Source: JANXQE01 sp035651635 (GTDB lineage: Bacteria > Verrucomicrobiota > Verrucomicrobiia > Limisphaerales > UBA8199). From it: 10,523 bases of DNA. A program made the translations under genes and the position numbers. Of the stretch, positions 6,733 to 10,523 are shown in pieces. Position 1 is the stretch's first letter, and each line of letters opens with the position of its first letter. The DNA lies in contig DASRFK010000019.1 in the NCBI GenBank assembly GCA_035651635.1, positions 1 through 10,523 on the forward strand, read 5' to 3'. Under the pieces are notes generated by a model. That model was not told the DNA's origin, did no database searches, and worked only from the letters and a program-made list of their open reading frames with translations.

Positions 6733-7379
6733 GTCCGGGAATACAGAAGCTTCCTCCCACGCCCCAGCAACTGGCGATGGCCCAACTCCGCCGCTCCAAA
6801 CCCTGGGAAATTGCCTTCCGCATTATCAACTTCAGCCTCATCCTCGGTTCGTTGGGCCTGGCCTGGTGGACCTTCAGTAAACGCATGGTGCCGATGCAAA
6901 AGCGCTCGAGAGAGGCCGCCGTTTCTCTCGACTCTCTCTCGACCGAAGTGGACAATCTCGCCCGCAAATGGCCCCGGTTCGAGGTCGAGCAAATCCGCTC
7001 CGATTATAAGGAGGTCCGCAATGAATTGTTCGCCGATGAGCTCGAGCTGGGAAGATGGCTGGTGCGCCTCGAAGAACAAGCCTCGCCGTTGGCGCTGGAC
7101 ATCAAAGTGGATTTCGGCAAAAGCACTACCCGCTCCGCGGAAAACGAAAAACTAGCCGTCATCCCTGCCTCAGTCACTCTCGTCGTTCGCCCGACGGTGG
7201 GCGGAAATCAAACGCCTTATCAGCGCATGCTCCGCCTGGGCCAGCAGTTGGGCGCCGAAGGTAAGCGGGCCGACCTGGCCGAACTGACCGTCAATGGCGG
7301 GCCGCTATCAATTACCAAAGGCGTGCTCGTCTTTAACCTCTGGGCCGGAGAAGAAAGCCCCGACGCGCAGAAACACTGA
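6729..7379 (+). CDS. PilO/MshJ/GspM-like inner-membrane pilus assembly protein
   Basis: A 216-residue bitopic inner-membrane protein, inferred to pair with the preceding PilN-like part and link the cytoplasmic side of the machine to the secretin. It has a short cytoplasmic N-terminus (1-28), one membrane span at about 29-47 (AFRIINFSLILGSLGLAWWT), and a helical, probably coiled-coil segment at ~55-120 rich in charged residues. A compact alpha/beta region follows at ~140-206 (AVIPASVTLVVRP; GVLVFNLW at the end), as expected for the ferredoxin-like domain of PilO/GspM. Sequence conservation in this family is low; the call rests on topology, length near the usual ~200 residues, and position between the PilM/N-like and PilP-like genes. 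The start overlaps the previous stop (ATGA). The next gene starts one base after its TGA. Confidence 0.65.
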   Translation: MSPGIQKLPPTPQQLAMAQLRRSKPWEIAFRIINFSLILGSLGLAWWTFSKRMVPMQKRSREAAVSLDSLSTEVDNLARKWPRFEVEQIRSDYKEVRNELFADELELGRWLVRLEEQASPLALDIKVDFGKSTTRSAENEKLAVIPASVTLVVRPTVGGNQTPYQRMLRLGQQLGAEGKRADLAELTVNGGPLSITKGVLVFNLWAGEESPDAQKH

Positions 7380-7380
7380 C

Positions 7381-7983
7381 ATGCGTTTTTTCCGCAATCC
7401 AATTGTCACCGGGGTCCTGACGCTAGTCGCTGTCGGAATGGTGTTCTACCGTTTTGTGCTGCCTTACCTCGCAACCGGCAGCTCTATCCAGCCCGGGCTG
7501 GCCGGCACGGCTGCCCCAACCAATCCTGCCCATGCCCGTGCAGTCGCCGCCGCCACCGCCTTGCGCGAGTCGATGGCCGAGGCGCCCAACGCCTGGCGCG
7601 GCCCCTCCATCGACCGCGATTTCGTCGAAGGACGCTTCGCCAAATGGGTGGCTACCCCAAAACGCGACCCGTTCCTTCTCCTGGGCGTCGATCCCAAAGA
7701 TAAGGAAATGCAGGACCTGCTCGAACCTTCGCCCATCGCCAAGTGGAAATTGAATGCGGTCTGGGACCAGACCGGCAGCCGCCTGGCGGTCATTAACAAT
7801 GTCGTTCACCAGGTCGGCGACGAAATCGCCGGATTTAAAATCCTGCGCATCGAATCCGATGAGGTCTGGTTCCAAGGGCCGAAGCGCAAGGAACGCCTGG
7901 GTCGCCAAAACCGCGGCCCGGCTTTCCTGCCCAATCCGACCTTTCGCCCCGCCGACGCCGGGCCAGACAAGTCCCAGGAATAA
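7381..7983 (+). CDS. PilP/GspC/MshK-like periplasmic connector protein
   Basis: A 200-residue inner-membrane-anchored protein predicted to join the PilN/PilO pair to the secretin N-domains. An N-terminal membrane segment spans about 8-28 (IVTGVLTLVAVGMVFYRFVL), followed by an Ala/Pro linker. PKRDPFLLLG at 93 matches the RDPF motif that precedes the PilP/GspC homology domain. The domain itself lies at ~118-172 (WKLNAVWDQTGSRLAVINN, then VGDEIAGFKILRIESDEVWF). This strand pattern, with the alanine-valine-isoleucine-asparagine turn and the VGD...G.KI.RI element, is characteristic. Unlike typical PilP it has no lipobox Cys, so it is anchored by a helix as GspC is. The ATG at 7381 lies 1 bp after the previous stop; an upstream in-frame GTG/TTG-type start would overlap the PilO-like gene heavily and is disfavoured. 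Confidence 0.68.
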   Translation: MRFFRNPIVTGVLTLVAVGMVFYRFVLPYLATGSSIQPGLAGTAAPTNPAHARAVAAATALRESMAEAPNAWRGPSIDRDFVEGRFAKWVATPKRDPFLLLGVDPKDKEMQDLLEPSPIAKWKLNAVWDQTGSRLAVINNVVHQVGDEIAGFKILRIESDEVWFQGPKRKERLGRQNRGPAFLPNPTFRPADAGPDKSQE

Positions 7984-8026
7984 GTTTGCCGACATGAAAC
8001 GCGCCTGGACCAAATCTGCTCCGCAA

Positions 8027-8048
8027 AAATGTGATGGCAATCACATTG
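8027..8048. promoter_or_regulatory. Candidate CRP/FNR-family operator
   Basis: The site has perfect TGTGA-N6-TCACA half-sites inside an 8-bp inverted repeat, AATGTGAT (8028-8035) and ATCACATT (8040-8047). Flanking A at 8027 and the half-sites agree with the Escherichia coli CRP consensus except for the four central bases and the last base. It lies about 265 bases upstream of the secretin start, between co-oriented genes. It suggests a regulated promoter for the secretin gene. The regulator in this organism is unknown, and the same palindrome could form an RNA hairpin with a GGCA loop. Confidence 0.5.
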
Positions 8049-8286
8049 GAAAAGCGGATGGGGAAAAGCGAAAATCGGAAAAGCGAGAAAGCGGAATTGG
8101 AAAAGCGAAAAGCGAAAAAGCGGAAACGGATACAGCCTCCATTTCCCATTTCCGTTTTTATGCTTCCGCCTTTTCCGTTTCCCGCTTTCTCGCTTTTCGC
8201 TTTTCGCTTTTCTGTTCCGCCTTTCCCGTCCCTGTTTCCCGCTTTCTCGATTTTCCGCTTTCCGCTTTTCTGTTCCCTCTTTTCCG
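8046..8286. repeat. Long imperfect inverted repeat of GAAAAGCG units (purine arm, then pyrimidine arm)
   Basis: The purine arm (8048-8130) is a degenerate array of GGAAAAGCG/GAAAAGCG units. The pyrimidine arm (about 8151-8286) carries their complements. Exact pairings include the 17-mer GAAAAGCGAGAAAGCGG (8078-8094) with 8182-8198, and the 19-mer GAAAAGCGAAAAGCGAAAA (8100-8118) with 8194-8212. AAACGGA (8124-8130) pairs with 8151-8157 across a 20-base loop. The pyrimidine arm is internally duplicated: about 41 bases from 8178 recur from 8236 with few changes. The unit length of about 7-8 bases is not a multiple of three and the region is not coding. Confidence 0.85.
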
Positions 8287-8312
8287 CCCCACCTAAACCA
8301 CAAAACTGATCT

Positions 8313-10073
8313 ATGAACACACACCATCGACTACGACACTCGGTACTGACGCACCTGGCCGTGGTGGCCGGGCTCGGGTTGGCTCTCGGCTCGACCGATT
8401 GGAAAAGCTCCCAGGCCTGGGCAGCTCAGAAAAGGGACCCTGCGTTCAGTGATGTTCCGGGCGTGACCTCGCCCGCACAATCTGCTCAACCGTCTCCCGC
8501 CCCCGCTCCTGTCCCTCCCGCTTCAGTCGTGGTGCAGCCGCCGCCGACCGCCTCTCCGGCCGAAGAAGAAACGAAAAATAAAACCGTGTACGCCTTCCAG
8601 GCCACGGACCTCGACTTGCGCTCGGCGCTGGCGACCTTTGCCAAGGCAAATGATCTCAACATTGTCCCCGATAACGACGTCTCAGGCACCGTGACGTTGG
8701 ACGTGCGCGATTTGCCCCTGGATTTGATGATGCGGGCCCTTCTGGAAGCCAGCGATTGCAGCTGGCAACAACAGGGCAAACTCATCCGCGTTCATGCCAC
8801 CGAAACCCGAATCTTCAACATCGACTATTTGCGGCTCTCCCGTGCGGGAATTGGCCGCAACTCAGCTACCCTGGGCTCGGGCACGATCGGCGGTGGCGGC
8901 GGTGGTGGTGGTGGCGGCCTGGGTGGCGGATTGGGCGGTGGTTTGGGGACTTCCGGTGGTGGCGGCAGCGTTTTCAGCTCCGGCAGCTCTTCGGTCAACG
9001 TCGTGGCCGACAATACGACTGATTTTTGGAAAGAACTGGTCGATGAACTCAAGTTCATGCTCACCCAGGCTGGCCAAACCTCCCTTTCCATCAACAAGAC
9101 CGCAGGCATTATCCAGGTGACCGATCGGCCTTCGGCCCTGCGCCGCGTCGAGGCTTACCTGACCAGCGTTCGAACCAGCATCCATCGCCAGGTCGACATC
9201 GAAGCCCGGTTGTACGACGTGACCCTCAACAACCAGTTCCAGTTCGGCATCGATTGGGTCCACATCGCCAAGGCTTACGGCGGCACACTCGGCTTCGGTG
9301 GCGCGACTCTCCCGGTTGCCACTGGCGGCGCCCAACTTCTGGATTCGTCGATTGGCGGCATCAATCGTTTCGGCGTCGTCGGCAGTTCCTCTTCGACCGC
9401 CTCGGGCGGCAACCTCTCCTCCCTGGTTTTCCAAAATTTCAACACGCAAGCCGCCGTCAACGCGTTGAAAGAACAGGGAACAGTCCAGGTCATCTCGACC
9501 CCGCGCCTGCGCACGCTTAACAACCAGACCGCGCTCATCAAAGTGGGCGAGGAGGTCCCCTTCTTTAATTCCAGCACCAGCTTCCTGCCGGGCCTGAATG
9601 GCCAAACGGCCCTGCAGCAAAGCCTGGTCACCTCAATCACTGTGGGCACCATCCTCTCTATCACGCCGCAGATCTCGAGTGACGATTGGGTTTCTCTGGA
9701 TATCTCCCCGGTCCTCACCAGTTTGAAGGCCGTCATCGTTCAGCCCAGCGGCAGTACTGGCGGCACCAATTCGACGGCGTCCTCGGCAAGCGGCTCCAAT
9801 GGCGGCACAACCGCTCCTGACCTGGACACCAAACAGGCCTCCACCATCGTACGCGTGCGCGACGGTTCAACCGTCGTCATCGGCGGCCTAATCCAGACCG
9901 AACGAGCCAAAAACGAAACAAAAATACCTGTCCTGGGCGATATCCCCCTGCTGGGCAAGCTCTTCACTGGCACTTTCTCGTACGACCAGAAGAAGGAATT
10001 GGTCATCTTCGTAACCCCGCACATCATCCGAGAAGGTGTCGAGATGCCCTTGCCGGAGATCAGGACGTATTAG
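8313..10073 (+). CDS. mshL: MshL-type secretin (type IV pilus / MSHA-like outer-membrane pore)
   Basis: A 586-residue outer-membrane secretin, the multimeric channel through which a pilus or pseudopilus passes. A signal peptide ends near residue 37 (AWA-AQ), followed by a Pro/Ala linker. An STN/N0-like domain lies at about 92-162 (FQATDLDLRSALATFAKAND). Next come FNIDYLRLSRAG (168), a Gly-rich stretch (189-218, with ten consecutive Gly) and DFWKELVDELKFML (237). The N1-like part reads AGIIQVTDRPSALRRVEAYL (264), then HRQVDIEARLYDVTLNNQFQ (291). The secretin core runs from ~390 to 572 with VQVISTPRLRTLNNQTALIK (391) and KIPVLGDIPLLGKLFTG (537). The FNIDYL / DFW / QVDIEA layout is that of MshL rather than PilQ or GspD, and the gene order agrees. 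A Ser/Gly/Thr-rich loop (476-502) interrupts the core. No lipobox Cys. Stop at 10071. Confidence 0.9.
   Translation: MNTHHRLRHSVLTHLAVVAGLGLALGSTDWKSSQAWAAQKRDPAFSDVPGVTSPAQSAQPSPAPAPVPPASVVVQPPPTASPAEEETKNKTVYAFQATDLDLRSALATFAKANDLNIVPDNDVSGTVTLDVRDLPLDLMMRALLEASDCSWQQQGKLIRVHATETRIFNIDYLRLSRAGIGRNSATLGSGTIGGGGGGGGGGLGGGLGGGLGTSGGGGSVFSSGSSSVNVVADNTTDFWKELVDELKFMLTQAGQTSLSINKTAGIIQVTDRPSALRRVEAYLTSVRTSIHRQVDIEARLYDVTLNNQFQFGIDWVHIAKAYGGTLGFGGATLPVATGGAQLLDSSIGGINRFGVVGSSSSTASGGNLSSLVFQNFNTQAAVNALKEQGTVQVISTPRLRTLNNQTALIKVGEEVPFFNSSTSFLPGLNGQTALQQSLVTSITVGTILSITPQISSDDWVSLDISPVLTSLKAVIVQPSGSTGGTNSTASSASGSNGGTTAPDLDTKQASTIVRVRDGSTVVIGGLIQTERAKNETKIPVLGDIPLLGKLFTGTFSYDQKKELVIFVTPHIIREGVEMPLPEIRTY
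8877..8966 (+). repeat. Glycine-codon tract in the secretin gene
   Basis: About 90 bases of GGN codons encode residues 189-218, including ten consecutive glycines (193-202) and the near-repeat GLGGGLGGGLG. In MshL this position is a flexible Ser/Gly loop between the N-terminal domains. The simple-sequence composition makes it prone to length change. Confidence 0.85.
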
Positions 10074-10105
10074 CGGTGTTGCGGGGTGCCAGGCCGGGGC
10101 AACAA

Positions 10106-10294
10106 CCCTCCATCACGCCGAAGGCAGGCGCGTACCAGCCAAAGCACCCCTCCTTCACGCCGAAGGCGTGGCCAACCGGCGGCATCCGGCGGGAGCCAAC
10201 CGGCGGCCAACGGGCGCGTTCCTGCTCCAAGGCAACGCCCTCCTTCACGCCGAAGGCGTGGCGCGTACCAGCCCAGGGCAGCGCCCTGGGAAAA
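10106..10294 (+). repeat. REP-like composite repeats (right copies, forward orientation)
   Basis: A 25-base unit ending CACGCC-GAA-GGCGTGGC occurs at 10148-10172 and again, identical, at 10238-10262, 90 bases apart. A third copy at 10106-10125 has one mismatch and a broken right arm. After the third-position copy come GCGCGTACCAGCC and the perfect hairpin CCCAGGGC-AGC-GCCCTGGG (10272-10290), then GAAAA. The partial copy at 10106 is likewise followed by GCGCGTACCAGCC (10128-10140). The full unit is therefore two hairpins joined by a GTACCAG linker. Confidence 0.8.
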
Positions 10295-10312
10295 GATCCC
10301 AAAAACAACAGT

Positions 10313-10331
10313 TGCGCCCTGCAAGGGCGCA
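10313..10331. repeat. Hairpin TGCGCCCT-GCA-AGGGCGCA
   Basis: A perfect 8-bp stem with a 3-base loop. Its core and loop recur in opposite orientation at 10446-10464 (GCCGCCCT-TGC-AGGGCGGC). It is part of the same 3-nt-loop hairpin population. Confidence 0.75.
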
Positions 10332-10445
10332 GTTTAGCCAGCACCAACGAACGGCGTCCGATTATCTCAACTCCCACTGCCGAAGGACTAAACCGTTATC
10401 TGTGCGGAATCGTTTTGGATTTGGGGGACGAGATTGAGCGGGCCT

Positions 10446-10464
10446 GCCGCCCTTGCAGGGCGGC
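10446..10464. repeat. Hairpin GCCGCCCT-TGC-AGGGCGGC
   Basis: A perfect 8-bp stem with loop TGC, the complement of the GCA loop at 10321-10323. This indicates an inverted copy of that hairpin type. Confidence 0.75.
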
Positions 10465-10484
10465 CTGGCGTCGTGGTTGGTTTC

Positions 10485-10510
10485 CCCAGGGCGTTGCCCT
10501 GGGCTGGTAC
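10485..10510 (-). repeat. Inverted copy of the CCCAGGGC hairpin plus GTACCAG linker
   Basis: The hairpin CCCAGGGC-GTT-GCCCTGGG (10485-10503) followed by CTGGTAC is the reverse complement of the arrangement at 10265-10290. The 15-mer GTACCAGCCCAGGGC (10265-10279) is matched exactly by the complement of 10496-10510. Together the two copies bracket about 215 bases. Confidence 0.8.
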
Positions 10511-10523
10511 CCTTCACGCCTCC

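Larger units (their letters stand above)
7984..8312. other. 329-bp spacer splitting the connector gene from the secretin gene
   Basis: The three upstream genes are fused or overlapping, yet the secretin start is 329 bp away. The gap holds a CRP-type palindrome and then a long purine/pyrimidine inverted repeat. Several frames stay open through it only because the repeat contains few stop triplets; all would give Lys/Glu- or Phe/Pro-rich nonsense. No strong Shine-Dalgarno precedes ATG 8313. Confidence 0.7.
10074..10523. other. Gene-free spacer after the secretin gene, filled with hairpin repeats
   Basis: No credible gene starts in these 450 bases. They hold at least five hairpins with 3-nt loops and direct and inverted copies of the motifs seen at 1935-2043. 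A part without obvious repeats (10332-10445) contains CACTGCCGAAGGAC, perhaps a decayed copy. There is no T-run terminator after the secretin stop; the last sequence runs out of the window inside another TTCACGCC copy. Confidence 0.75.

Noticed and set aside
7994..8296. Plus-strand frame of 100 codons through the GAAAAGCG inverted repeat
   Set aside because: Lys/Glu-rich then Phe/Ser/Pro-rich translation follows the repeat; several frames on both strands are open there for the same reason.
10106..10294. CRISPR array
   Set aside because: Units are few, unevenly spaced, built of short palindromes, and lack spacer-repeat periodicity; no cas genes are visible.
10036..10437. Plus-strand frame of 133 codons beginning in the secretin gene and running through the hairpin repeats
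   Set aside because: Its sequence (LHAEGVA repeated) is a translation of the repeat units, and it overlaps the secretin end out of frame.

Overview
The window looks like chromosomal DNA from a GC-rich Gram-negative bacterium, most probably a member of the Verrucomicrobiota (Limisphaerales/Pedosphaera-like). This placement is inferred from three things: the C-terminal module of the secreted glycosidase (YVIQTATDLSSW ... RYWRAV, a pattern I associate with secreted proteins of that group), the dense families of short intergenic hairpins, and the divergent MSHA/type IV pilus-like operon. No rRNA or other phylogenetic marker confirms it. No tRNA, rRNA, CRISPR array or transposase gene is visible.

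Layout: (1) 3-1868, plus strand: the primary sigma factor RpoD, whose 5' end lies outside the window; it has a long Ala/Pro/Lys-rich extension before region 1.1. (2) 1869-2287: a gene-free stretch full of small hairpins with 3-nt loops and a 93-bp inverted-repeat element. (3) 2288-4459, minus strand: a secreted, multidomain alpha-L-arabinofuranosidase-like glycoside hydrolase. (4) 4460-4652: a divergent spacer with 8-bp and 10-bp tandem repeats and a pyrimidine-rich patch. (5) 4653-4880: a possible small gene of unknown function, followed by a 319-bp spacer. (6) 5200-10073, plus strand: four genes in the order PilM/PilN-like fusion, PilO/MshJ-like, PilP/GspC/MshK-like, and an MshL-type secretin. 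The first three are tightly coupled (4-bp overlap, then a 1-bp gap). The secretin is separated from them by 329 bp. (7) 10074-10523: another gene-free stretch carrying the same hairpin families as region 2, in both orientations.

The pilus genes would form the trans-envelope alignment part of a type IV pilus, MSHA-like pilus or type II-like secretion machine: a cytoplasmic actin-like/bitopic protein, two inner-membrane periplasmic proteins and the outer-membrane secretin pore. The motor ATPase, platform protein, prepilin peptidase and pilins are not in the window. The gene order matches mshI-J-K-L of the MSHA locus.

The most unusual DNA is the 329-bp gap before the secretin gene. It starts with a perfect TGTGA-N6-TCACA palindrome, identical in its half-sites to a CRP-type operator. 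A purine-rich GAAAAGCG array and its pyrimidine-rich inverted partner follow, able to fold into a long imperfect hairpin. The second notable signal is the hairpin repeat population at both ends of the window, which resembles a REP/MITE-like family.
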